Under the pieces are notes generated by a model. That model was not told the DNA's origin. It worked only from the letters and a program-made list of their open reading frames with translations, and did not search any database. From assembly GCA_016647705.1 (NCBI GenBank), contig CM028334.1, forward strand, positions 5,456,046 through 5,520,045: a stretch of 64,000 nucleotides of DNA. The letters run 5' to 3'. The position numbers and the translations under genes are program-made. Source of the stretch: Eucommia ulmoides. Lineage: Eukaryota; Streptophyta; Magnoliopsida; Garryales; Eucommiaceae. Numbering within the stretch: position 1 is the stretch's first letter; every line of letters begins with the position of its first letter. Shown piece by piece: positions 23,884 through 36,649 of this stretch.

Positions 23884-24560
23884 TCTAAAAAATAGAGAGA
23901 GAGAGAGAGAAAGAAAGAGGACAAATGAGGTTTCCAATAAGTCGCCATTTGTTTTTCCAGATCCGAAAACAATGAACAAAAGCTCACGAGTACATAGAGA
24001 GATAGGGAGAGAGAAAAGCTAAGGAAGAATCAACAGAAGTGGGAAGTCAATGGTTCACGCTTCATTTGCACCGCCATTAAAGCTCTGCTGCAAAAGGTGA
24101 TTGTCCTTCTCTCCTCCATGAACGGCTATCAGTGTGGCGATCTGTTTTTCTAGATCAGATATGAAAAATGGAGAGATAAATGACGACGAATGACAAAAGC
24201 AATTAATTTCCAGATTTGGATGAATAAAAATGAACGACTGTGGTGAACGGATAATGAATGCAAGAAAAATGGGGAGGGGGAGAGAGAGAGAAGGGGGAGC
24301 GACTGAAAAAATGGAGCAAAAGAAAGAGAGGGGTTAAAATGAGAAAGAGCTTAGAGACGAGGGTTATGGTTTCTTATATTTATATAAATGTAGAACCTTT
24401 CGTTCTTTATATTTTTTAACTGCCAAATGACTAAATATTAAGAAAAAGATTAAATAATAACCTAAATATTTAAAAGGTTATTTGACTAAATTAACATTAA
24501 CATAAAGGGTTTATTTGACTAAATTAACACTAAAATAAGGGTTAAACAATAAAAATTACT
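23884..24560. other. Spacer between the two promoter copies
   Basis: It is GA-rich, with short AGAGAG runs (23895-23910, 24278-24290), and contains a short direct repeat with TTTGACTAAATTAACA at 24480-24530. No coding region is recognised. Confidence 0.5.
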
Positions 24561-25070
24561 TTTAAAATGTATTTTCATTAAGGATGTAGATTAATTTGAG
24601 GAGAATGATTTATTATATATTTAAGAGAGAAATTTTTTTTTTTCAAAAATTTCACACTCTTATTTTTAAAGCAGTTAATTATATTTTATATCTTTCAAAT
24701 TTTGCTCATATATTCTAGTAATTAATCTTTAATTATTAGTTTTTATTTAAATTTTTTAAAATATAGATTTATTTTCAAAAATAGAATTCCAATCCCATAT
24801 GCCATTCTCTCTCTCTTCCATTCCCGTCTACCGAACGCAGAACCGACTCTACGCTAACCCTATCTCTCCTTTCACTCTGTATCTCGTATCTCTCACTCTC
24901 TGAGACTCACGCTCTCTCTCTCATATCGCTTGATCTCTGTCCAGTCTCCACACTCGCCGTCGCCGCGACGCCGTCTCCTTCGTCCGTATCGCCGCAACGC
25001 CGTCCCTCCCTCGGTCCCTCAGCCGCCGGCAGCTCGTTTTCTCTCCATCTCAAACTCGCAGCCTCCTTAG
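24561..25070 (+). promoter_or_regulatory. Probable eRF3 promoter and first (non-coding) exon
   Basis: A TATA-like TTATTATATATTTAAG lies at about 24610-24625. A CT-rich and then GC-richer leader (24800-25070) ends at CCTCCTTAG|GTAAAATC, a good 5' splice donor at 25071. Plant housekeeping genes often have such a CT-rich leader with a 5' UTR intron. The exact start of transcription cannot be read from sequence. Confidence 0.55.
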
Positions 25071-25515
25071 GTAAAATCTGATTTTTTGTTTCGTTTCTAT
25101 TCCCGGATTTCTGTTTTGTTCCAGATATATTTTGAAAACAAAAGTTCTTATTTTACTTTTTAAAACAAAGTTTCAGATAAAACCAAGTTTCTGAATTCAG
25201 ATCCTATTAATTGTTTTTTGTTTCCAGATCTACGTGACTTTGATTCTTTTTGCTTTTTCCTTACATATTTAGTGTTCATCTTCCCATAATCTAACAATAA
25301 ATTTTAGGGAAAAGGAAAAACATTGTTCCGTGATTTCTGTTTCTGTTCCAAGCCTTTTGAGAACATAAACAAAAATCCGGATTCGGAAGTCTAATTGTTT
25401 TTTCTGTTTAATTATTTAATGGTATCTGTTTTGTTTCAATTATTTAATTCCTGTTTCTGTTCCAAGGATTTAATTATGTTTCTTATACAAGAGTTTAATC
25501 TCTGTTTGCCTAAAG
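25071..25515 (+). other. Probable eRF3 5' UTR intron
   Basis: The donor is at 25071. The best acceptor near the start codon is TTTGCCTAAAG at 25515, leaving a 70-base second leader segment before ATG 25586. The interior is T-rich, with repeated TTTCTGTTCC motifs. Other acceptors (for example the CAG before 25228) are possible. Confidence 0.45.
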
Positions 25516-25585
25516 GATTTATTGGCTGAAGCTCAAAATTTCACGAATTTTGGTGTTCTCTTGAAGAATATTTTCCATTATTCCA

Positions 25586-28500
25586 ATGGAAAATCCAGGT
25601 ATGTTTAAACGTTCCTTTTTTTTTTTTTAGTTGTAATTGTAGTGGTCCGACCTTTCCCCAGACCCCGCGCATAGCGAGAGTTTTGTAGCACCGGGCTGCC
25701 ATTTTTTAATTGTTGTGTACAAAGATCCCAGATTTACTATTCACAGCCTTTTGTAAATAGTAGCCTGTCAACCCAATTGGCTCACTTCTTCCCTCCTGCT
25801 ATTGCATCCCAAGTGGACAGGATTAATCTGTGTCCTCAATCTTAGTAAAAAAATTCAAATGAGTAGATCATTTGGCTGTTAACTCCATAGGGCTACCTCG
25901 TTCCAGACGAGATGCTGTAAAATAAGCAATTTTAAATGAAGTAGATTAGTCATTTGTTGAGTGAAATAGAATGTTAGCTAAGGAGCTTGACTGTAGAAAT
26001 CTCGTCTGTAATTTTGCATGAAATAGTATAAATGGAAGTAATATATATATTTTTAATTTGAAATGGCTAAAGGTGGCCCTGGTTTTTTGAGACTCTGATA
26101 TTGCTAGTGATTTTTCGTTTTAAAATTTTATTTTCTGAAAAGTTACTAGAGATAACCCGTTCGCTTTGTTCTACATGGAATTGTAGATCTTGCGGAGGAG
26201 ATCCGGTCATTGCAGCTTGATTCATCCGGTATGATATACCAAGACTTGCGATCACTGTTTACTTTGGCTCATGTGTTTACATTTACTATTCAAATATTTG
26301 GTCTTTATAATAGTACTAGGGATTTCCTGTGCCTAAAGGCACTGTATTCATTACTAAGACCTGTGATAATTGTTTACTTTTCCTCATGTGTCTGCATATG
26401 CTCCTCAAATATTTGGTCTTCATAAATATAATGGTTCTAGGGATTTCCCGTGCCTAAAGGTCTTGTATTTATTTTCTAATTTTTAAGTATAAAAATATAG
26501 TAAATGAAAAAATAGTTGGCCAATTAAATACAAATATAAAACTTAAAGTATACAAAATATAATTTAATTTAACCGTCTTATAGGTGAGGGAGTGAAATTT
26601 CTTAGGTGGGAATTTTCCACCCCAAAACTTGAATAATCCAATTTCAGCCCTCCATTTCCCTCAAATCAATTCCAACCCTTAACGAAAAGGCATCTTAAAA
26701 AAAACTGTCTCAAGTTATTATATAGATGGCCCTCTTATTCTAAACATGTATTTTACTTTTATGAATTCACTCTTTAAGTCTTGGTTGGTTTATAGTTATT
26801 CTGGTAATGGCTGCTATAATGTCGTGTGAGATCAGCTGCTCTTGTAGTCTCGGTTAATTTAAGATCATTTTGATATGGATTGATAATTTATGTATGCGAG
26901 GAGCTCTCTTTTTGATTTCGTCTGATTGAATTTCAGCAGGAGATGATGGTGTTATGGCTAATGTAGAAGACACGAATCCTGTTGATGTTGAAAAACCCGA
27001 TAAATTGGAAGAAGGTTGGTAGTACCATTAATCGCAATTTCCATATGGTTCTCTTGAAGTTCCTCAGCACCCAGCTGTGCATCCTTATGTCTATGCTCCA
27101 TCCTGTATTTCTAATTTGTTAGAAAGTAATAGATTAAACTTACGATGTGTATATGTTTGCGAAAAAATCGCACTGTGTATGGTCTGATCAATAATAGTAA
27201 AGCTGAAAGGAAAAAAAGGGAAAAGGTAAAAGAAATGACTTAAAAAGGAATAACTGTTTTAGAGTTTTGCTTTCTAAGGCTGTTTTTTTGCTGTATTCCT
27301 CAAATAATCTGAATGTCTTTTTAGAACACCTCAACCAATTATCCCATGCTACTACTCCCATCCCCCATAAAACACCTCCCAGTCTCTCATATATCGTTCT
27401 TACTCTATAATATTGGGACTATTATAAGGTGATGTATTAATTTTACTTCATTACTCTTGGAAGGAATGAAATGGAGATGAGTCATTAGAGAAATTGTTCC
27501 TAAGGATGACTTTTCTTTTAACATCCTACCTTGGTATTTTGTTGGTATGATAATACTTAGCAAATAGATCTACCAAGTGGTTGGTCAATGCACCCTGATG
27601 AAGCATGCTTTGCTTGCTCATCCATGCCTATTGTATTGGGATGACCCCTTCTGCGATATGCGTTGTGTGCTTACTTTAACATTTTTGTTTTGGCGGCTAG
27701 CCATGTCAACAGCTCTTAAATTTCTCGAAAGTGGAATTTGGAAATGTTTTAAAAACTGGACCGTCATTTGAACCGGAAAATGACCGGGTCAAGGGTCACT
27801 GATTCAACTGTTGGGTGAACGGTTGTCGAACCGTAATATGATAAATATATAAATTTATTTTTGTATGATATAAAAATAATCCATGGATGAGAAACATAAA
27901 CTTATCATAAAATATTTGAGTGAAATCTAAATAAAAAGTAACTTAAAAGTGAAGGAAAACATTCAAAGCCACTTTCTCTTATCCCACATCGGTAGAATTA
28001 AGAAGAATAATAAGTACTTGCCTCTTTAAAGCCCCATATGAGTAGCTTCCAACTAATGTTAGAAAGTTAGGTCAATCCACTATGAAACTTGGGTTTCTTT
28101 TGATTGAGAAGCCCAACATTTTTTTTAGAGGAAAGTTGACGGTTGGACCAGTGTTCAGTTCACTGGTTTGGGCGGTTTAATTGACAGTTTTTCTGGCTTT
28201 TTTAAAAATGAAAGATTTTTTAGATTTCCTGGTTTTAGGGCTAAACCTGGACCCTTTTTTTGTCCGGGTCACATTCCCACTGGTTTAACTGGGTGGTCCA
28301 GTCTTGGTTTTAAAACACTACAAAACAGTGATGGTTTGGTAATATGAGATCAGTTCCATTATCCAATTGCTTTCCCTCTTTCTCCAACCAAAGAAGTGAG
28401 AGAGAAACAAAAACTACAAAGCCAATCACCAACCTAATAAAAGGTAAAAATTAATACCTAAATCTGGAATTCTTGTTACATGCTTTCTGTACGTACCCTG

Positions 28501-31500
28501 TACATCATAAATAAGTTTACTGCTACAACTTACCATCGGTTTGCTGAGTTTATTTGGCTATAGAAAGATCAGTTTGATATTGTTTGCTTTCTGCGTGTTA
28601 TCAGATATGAAGGATAAGGTGCAAGAGAACTCCATCCCGGTGCATGAAGAGCCGAAAGGTGTTCCAGAAGGTTGTCTTTAATCTCTCTTCCCTTCATAGT
28701 CCATCTTTGTTTTTGTTTGAAAAATGCTTATGGGATGTGTATTTTATGAGCCTGTTATAATCTTAGAAATTGATTTTTTACCTTTTCTCTCATTTTCATT
28801 TACTTTCATGCTGTATTGAGGCCGACTTTGTCACTCTTTTTAAGGTATGTATGTCTTTATTCATACTAAGTGTTACTTGGTTGACTTGTAGTGAAAGAAA
28901 AGGAGACATCTGCTACAGACGATGGCGACGATGAGGTGGAAGATAGTAAGAAGCGACATTTAAATGTTGTATTTATTGGTCACGTTGGTGAGTTTATTTG
29001 CCTTCCTTTCCCTTTAACTGTTTCTTAATTTATCATTATTGATGACGTACCTGCTTCGTGAAATTGATTTTATCCCACCAACTATCTGTGCTGATAATGA
29101 ATGTTTATACAGTGATATTGCAATGGATATTGGTTGCATTTTTCCCAGAATCTTATCTTTGCCTTACATTTTTCTAAGATCATGTTGGCTTTCTCACTTC
29201 TCCTATCAGCCTCAAAACATTTTTGATTATTCTAGTACATATACTTTACTAGATCATTGTTCATTATTCATCAATGCAATAATTTTGGTTCTTAACAATC
29301 TTTTGGTACCATACTCCGAATGGCATTTGCTTATGTCTTATGCCTTGTTGGATAATTTATTGCCCATGGCATTTGTTTTGCAGATGCTGGGAAGTCTACA
29401 ATTGGAGGGCAAATACTATTCCTCAGTGGTCAGGTTGATGACCGAACGATTCAAAAATATGAGAAAGAAGCTAAGGATAAAAGTAGGGAAAGCTGGTGAG
29501 GCCTCATTCACTTTTCCATAAAAATGGCAAGAAATTCTATCCAACTTGTACAGTATGACTCCTAACAATAAAAAATGATAAGAAACAGGTGTTTTGATTG
29601 GCAAAACACTAGGGCAAGGTATGCTCCCTTAGGCACTAGGTATAGGAAAGGAGCCTGGAAAGGAGGGCCCCTTATTGTGTTGTTCAATGAAGTTTCATCA
29701 ACCCTTTTTATACTACTTCATGACTTTAATTCAAGTGTTCTACAATAGGGATACCACATGCATGTCTAATTTTTAATGATTGAACGTCACCTTGTCAAGT
29801 GCACAGGTCTAACACAATTAACATAATTATTTAGATTTCGATCTCTAAAAATTTATTTTCAGAAGTTGAACCATTTATATTCTGAAATCCTTGCATGATT
29901 TCTCTTTTTCAGGCAAATAATTGTAATATTTGGTGTTGCGAAGTTGTTTATGTGGTTCGCTAGATGTCTATGGCTCTTTGCAACTATTTATTATGGGGAT
30001 TTATGTGTATCATTAAATTTTGATAATGTCTTTATTAATATCGAAATAATGAGATATATATATTTTTTATAATATGCGTCCAACTTCTATTTGCGTGCCT
30101 CTCCTTGCATCTTCGCTCTTAGGGGGACCTTGCCATCTTGTGCTGTCAATAAGCCAATGTTAAGGGCAAAATTGTTCCTTTATTTTTTTCTCCGCCCTTT
30201 TTCTAGCTTTCCTTGTTTTTCTTGCTTTATTTGTTCTTTTTCCTTTTTCGCCTCACCTTTATTTCGTCTTCCTTAACTCTTCCCTGCAACTTGCCCTGCC
30301 ATCATAACCATCCTCGCCCTTGAATTTTGCCACCATCACCATTAGAGAACCCCCAGTCACCACCATTCCCCTTGATGCAATCTCCGACAAAACCAATCCC
30401 TCCGCACACCACCCTCGCCTGTCCCCACTAGCAAGGCCCATCATTGTTGCTTATCCTCTATGCCTAAACCTACCACCGCCATTGCCTAAATCTAGTGACG
30501 GCACACTCTCATACCATCTCACCCATCATAGCCATCCACCACATGTGAACCTCTTAGGCTTCGATGAGTCCTTGCTCCCGCTCCCCCCTTCGTGCAACTA
30601 TGGTTTTTTGTGCATGGAAGTTGGTGGTGGCTGTTGCTGAGATGGGGTTGAAGACTTTTAATTGATACACGAATGTCGGTGGTGGTTGTGGTGCGGATGT
30701 TGGTGAGGAGAAAGCAATATGAAGAGGAGAGAACGGAAGAGGAGAGGTTTGCGATGGAGAATGGGAAGCAGGAGGAGAGAGCGGAAGAGGAGAGGTTTGC
30801 GATGGAGAATGGGAAGCAGTCGGCTGCATTGGTATTGGTGGTGGGGCTGCTGGCAGTGGATTGTAGAGTCAGATAAAGGAAATAAAGAAGGGGAAGGAAA
30901 AATTAAAAAAATTCAGGGGGAAAATGGAGAAGTGTAGATCACAACTCTCATCAAATCATCATCTGCCCTAAAACTACAGTGATATGGTATTTGTAAGATT
31001 CAAAAACTAGTGAATATTTTGGATTTGAACTCAAAAAAATCAATTTCGTAAGAGTCTTGATAGATTATATGAGGGGTAAAATGCTCATTGCATTAGAAAG
31101 TAAATTTTCTTAATCTTGTTATATAGGTCATAAAAAAAAAGGTTTCTATCTGTATCCTCCTTGCCGACAGCGTGTCCCTTGCATTAAAATCTCCGACTTT
31201 CCCTTTCGAAAGCCACATCGGAATGTAGAATATTTTTGTTTTCATCCTTGTCGATGCTTTTGCTAGTTTAGCTAGTTGATTTAGTTACTTCAAGTAACCC
31301 ACTAAGCAAGAGGAAGAGATTGAAAGAAGTTAGAAGTTCATGCATTCATTTTGAGCCCTTCCAGTTTTATACTTACGTATTTATAGTCAATGAGGATGGG
31401 TTGCAGCTTATCTTTCCTTTAAGTTTGTCTAGTTAGGAATCATGTAACACTGAAAATATTTATCTAAAAGTTGGGCTGTTCTACAGAAACAGGTGTTCAT

Positions 31501-34500
31501 TAACTTGTGGGTGATCTCTGTAAGTCTAAAATCTGGAATCAGATATAGATATAATGTTCCCATGCCAGTTTTTTAGTGTACCGCCTTGTAGGTGATCTTT
31601 GTTTTTGGAGCTTTGGAACTGGAATAAGAAATGAACGCATGTAAAAATCTAAAAATTTTCATGTGTGCATTTTGAATTCCATTTGCTTGGCTTCGATTCT
31701 GTGTTCCCTAATGCTATCTAATAGTAATTGTTTCATACCATGACATTTGAAAACTTGGTGCTTTGTATTTGCTTCATCTAATTGCTTCCTAATCATTATT
31801 ATTATGTGCTAGGTATATGGCATATATTATGGACACCAATGAAGAGGAGAGGGTTAAGGTATTATTCTCTTGTTGAGCTATGCTCTGGTTATGGTGTAAT
31901 ATCTCCTTCACTTCTACTGTCTTGTATTCTTCTTCTCTCATTTGTTAATTCACGTGTCTCATTTTTTGCTTCTAAGTGCGTGCCATTGTTTTTATTTCTT
32001 CTTAATCTATAATACTTACAACTGTGGCTTATACTTTACTGAGAATGTGTAATGTTTGTGCAGGGAATAACTGTTGAAGTTGGAAGAGCACATTTTGAAA
32101 CGGAATCGACAAGATTCACAATTTTGGATGCTCCAGTAATATGGCTTTTTCTGTCTTTGATCTTTTCACTTACCTTGATCATTTGCAGAATTCCTGATAC
32201 ACTTGCAACAGGATGAGTTTGGTTTGCCCACGGAATTATGACACCAACTTTTTTACTTGCCAAACTGTTACATTATTAGTTTTATTTTACATGTTACTAG
32301 TTAAATTTAGTATGTAGCAAATATGAACTTCGAGTAGGCAGTTTCTTGTCATATAAACATTGGTGGACACGTTGAATTTAATTTTTTAATGAGAAGAGTT
32401 GAAACTCACTTGTTCTAAACTCAAATAAGTTCACAGAACGGAAAGGGCGCTATCCGCAGGTAAAGCCGAGCTACTCACTTAGCAGAGTCAAGCCTACATT
32501 ATAAGGGCCTTGCCAAAAGGCAGACATTAGGCTTGACTTACCCTGTAGATAGTCCTTTATGAGGAAGACATATACATGTTACCTATGAAAAGGAGATTTT
32601 GTTCATAAACTATTAAGGCAAAAAATTGGTACTAATTTGGACAAGCTATGCAAGCTAACAGTGCAAGTGGGGAGGACTGGGTTCGCAAGGAAGGGCATTT
32701 TTGATAATAAAAGCTCTCTGGAGTGGATTTCTTTGTTTGTTTTGTTGCTTAGGGTTCTATACTTAGTTTAGTATGATAATTTGAAGAGGAAGGATTTCCA
32801 TCTTCCCAATGGGTGTAAGATGTGGTTGGTGGAGTAAGAGTCTCAAATGCTTTTAGTTTTTCACTTCTTGGGATTTGTGGGATTCTTGTTGGTTGGGTCA
32901 CTTTGCGTTGCCTAAACTTGTAGGGGTTCCCAGTCTTTTTGATTACTAGGGTGCTCAGATAGAAGGATGCTTAGTCTTTGGAGATTGATTGCTTTAGTGG
33001 GTCTGGAGAATTTTGAGAGAGGAAATTGGTTTTTTTTTGGGGGCGTTTCTTTCCCTCACATTGGTTTAAGAGGTCCATTTTTTGTATATATGAAGTCTTG
33101 GTCGAAATGCTTCTCTCCTTGCTATGTTGAGAAACTGAAGCCTTTATAAGTTCTTCTTTTGTACATGGTTTGATGTGTCTTTTTTATTGAAAAATCCTTT
33201 CGTTACTTGGCAAGAACAAAAGCATAGTCTTGTAAGGTCAAGGTGACTCCTGATTCTGGAAGATGTTTTTACGGAGAATGCAAGTCTTAACCCTTGACTT
33301 TTAGATTTTCCTTGCATGCTATCATCTGTATATTTATGTGGCCCCAAGGCAACTGAAGCTTCCTATCTGTCCAATTTATGCCTTTCTTTTTGGAAGCTTC
33401 TAAAGCTTGTTGAGGTTTCTTAAACTCTATCTCTTCATGTAGAACTTCAAAGATTGAGAAAGAGAGAGTTAGTTGACTTCACAGAATGCAGCCTCTCTGA
33501 AAAGCAGTTCAGGCTACATGCATCTTTGTCATCTCTAAGCTCTTTTGTTAGCAGTACTCTAGAAGTAAAACCTCTTGGATTGTTCAATCTAAATTTTCTA
33601 ATGGAATAAAAAAGCTTAAGATGTTATAAGTCTCCATAGGTGAACTCGATGTCAAAGGTATTTTAGTGGCGATAGACCACAAGAGGAGAATCTTATTGGC
33701 TTCTAGGGGTGGATCAATGGATCTTGGTTGCAAGGTGAGGAGAATGTAAGTGAAGAGTTTATTTACTGTTATTATTATTGTCTTTTCTTGTATCATTGAT
33801 TTAGAGGCTGAGAGGGCCTTGTGTTCCAGAGTATTTGGAAGATAGATTTTTTTAGAGGAGGGTTTTTTGGAAGATGAAATTGTGTATACTCTGAAGTCTT
33901 GTGACTGTGATAAGTCGTCTGGGCTGAATAGGTTTACGTTCGGTTTTTCCTTCATCGTTAGGATGTGGTTGAAGGGGATGCATTTGTTCTTTCCTTGTTT
34001 TCCCCACTATTTTCACGTACGGACTTGGTTTGAGCCGAGCCTTAATGCTGTGTTTAATCTGTTATCCCTAGGAAGGGTGGTGCAGTGGAGGTTAAGGAGG
34101 TGGTGTATAATTCAATTTCCAAAGCTCAAAATGCTTTTGTAGGTGGCAATATAGGTTTTGGATGGAGTGCTCATTGCTAATGAGTGTGTGGATGCCATAA
34201 TGAACATGGATGTGTTGGGAGTTATATGCAAGTTTGATATCGAGAAATTGTATGACCATTTTATGCATCATGAAGTTTTTGATGCATAAAATGGGCTTCA
34301 TAGATGGAGTGATTGGTTTGACAACCCGTTTTTCGGTTTTGGTAAATCGGTCATTGAGAAGTTCCTTTCCCAACTTAGGGTGTTGAGACAAGTTAAATTC
34401 ACTTTTCTTGTTCTTGTTTCTCACTGTTATAGAAGGACCGAGTATTCTTGTGAAGCTTAGGGAGGTGATGTATAATTCAATTTCCAAAGCGCAAAATGGT

Positions 34501-36616
34501 TCTTGTCGGTGGCAATATATAGGCTTTGGATGGAGTGCTCGTTGCTAATGAGTTTGTGGATGCCAGAATGGATATGGATGTGTTGGGAGTTATGTGCAAG
34601 TTTGATATCGAGAAATCGTATGACCATGTTAGCTGGTGTTTTATGAAATTTTTGATGCATAAAATGGGCTTCATAGATAGATGAATTGATTGGTTCGACA
34701 AACCGTTTTTCGGTTTTGATTAATGGGTCATTGAGAGGTTCCTTTCCCAACTTCAGGTGGTTGAGACAAGATAAATACTCTTCTTGTGCTTGTTTCTCAT
34801 TGGTATGGAAGAACCAAGTATTCTTGTGGATAAAGCAGTTGAGTTGAGGACACTTGATGTTTTTTCCGTTGTCAATATGGACTCTTGGTGAGAGTTGCCC
34901 CCTTTTTGTTTGCTGGTGATACACTATCGTTTTTGCATTTGTGGCCCGCGTGTGTTTTTTGACCCGTATTTGTTGTGATTTGAGGAGGTTTTGGCTTGCG
35001 GGCCAACTTTGACTGACTTGTTATTTTACCAATTGGTCTGGTGGTTGGGGTACTAGCTCTAGCTTCAACTTTGGGTTGTAGTGTGGGATCCTTACTGTGT
35101 TAATATCTGGGGTTGCTGTTGTGTCGAAGCGTTAGTCTCGGTCATTATTTGGGAGGCCCATCATCTAAAAGTTTCTAAACTGTTTGGCGGGATGGAAGTC
35201 AGAATATTTGTCAAAAGCAGGAGACTTATACTGATTAAGAGTTTATTTCTGATTTCCCTACCTACTTTATATCATTATTCATTATGCCGGTGTGGGTGGA
35301 GAAGATCCAGCGCAACTTTTGTTGGTGCACTTTTGTTGGGAACACATGATAGAGGGAAGAAAGATTCATCGTATTGGGTGGGAGAAGATTTGGGGTCCTT
35401 TGCAAGAGGTTGGGTTGGGTATCTGAAGTCTAAAATTGTTCTATCAAGCTCTTTTGTGCAAGTTGTTGTGATGCTTTGGTTCGGAACCCCACTGTTTGTG
35501 AATACTAGTAGTGGAAACTAGATTTGGATCAATCAAATTTTGGGTGGCGCACAGACTTGGTGGGCGATTGCACTGAGTAGGAGTTCGGTAGTTAATTCGG
35601 GAGGCAGAGGAAATGTTCTGGCTCAATGTTAGATTCCAGATTTGTCATGGTAGGAAAGAGCCTGTCTGCCGAGATTGGTTGATATGGATGACGAAGTTAT
35701 GTAGGTTTCCCTTCATTTCTACAGTATTGAGGGAAAAAAGCCCTTATTTATGATTACTTATTGATTTTCGGATGCTGGTGACCTGGATGCCTCTTTGGAA
35801 GAAATTTGAGTGATTGTGAGTTGACTGTGTTAGAGGGATTTTTTGTTCTTCAATATGCAGGAATTTAGTTGGAGGAGGCAGTTTGGTGTGGGAAGGGGAT
35901 TAAACAGGTGCTTTCTTGGTCAAATCCTTCTATAGATTGCTTAGATGGAGTAAATTATCCTTCAATGGAATGATATTTGGACGTTAAAGGTTCTGGTTGA
36001 AGTGGCATTTTTCACTTGGACTGTTGCTTGTAAGGCTGTTCTTACGGCATACATTTAATGAGCAGGGGCTTTTGTCATCATAATTGTTGTGCTATGTGGT
36101 TGGGAGTGGAAGAGACTGTGGGTCTTTACTGATTTTTTGTTTGGTGGCAAGCGATCTTTGGGACAATTTATTTGCAAGCAGGGTCACTTATGCCCAACTC
36201 GCATTGAGCTTCTTGGTTGTTGGAAGGGAGGTAGATCAAATTGTGTTCCCCAAGGTCTTTGAGCCTTGATTTTGTTTGCTCTTTTATTTTTTATTTTAAT
36301 TTTTGTGTGTAGTAGTGTAATCAGCGTATTTTTTATGGTGTTGCTTTATCATCCCCTTTCGAAATAATCCTTCTTTTGTATATCATTTGGTGTCTAGGTT
36401 GTTATCCTTCGGGAAGCCTTTGACTTTTTTGATTCCAGGAGATCTTTAGACTTTATAGTTTTGTATTGGGTGGACTCTCCTTTATTATATACCTTTTTAT
36501 AGATACTAGTATATAGGTTGTTGAGAGTGAGTTAGTTTCTCAACAAAATCTAAATCAACGGTTGGAAATGTCTCCAACCTTCAAATAATGAAAAATGTCT
36601 CAAACGCAAAACTAAT

Positions 36617-36649
<33 letters not shown>

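Noticed and set aside
25586..25870. Prion-like or PAM2-bearing N-terminal domain in eRF3
   Set aside because: The decoded first 95 residues are acidic and short, without Q/N-rich stretches or a PAM2 consensus, as in other plant eRF3s.
29039..29521. 160-codon plus-strand frame
   Set aside because: It covers eRF3 exon 6 in the wrong frame and flanking intron. The exon reads correctly as the P-loop continuation in another frame.
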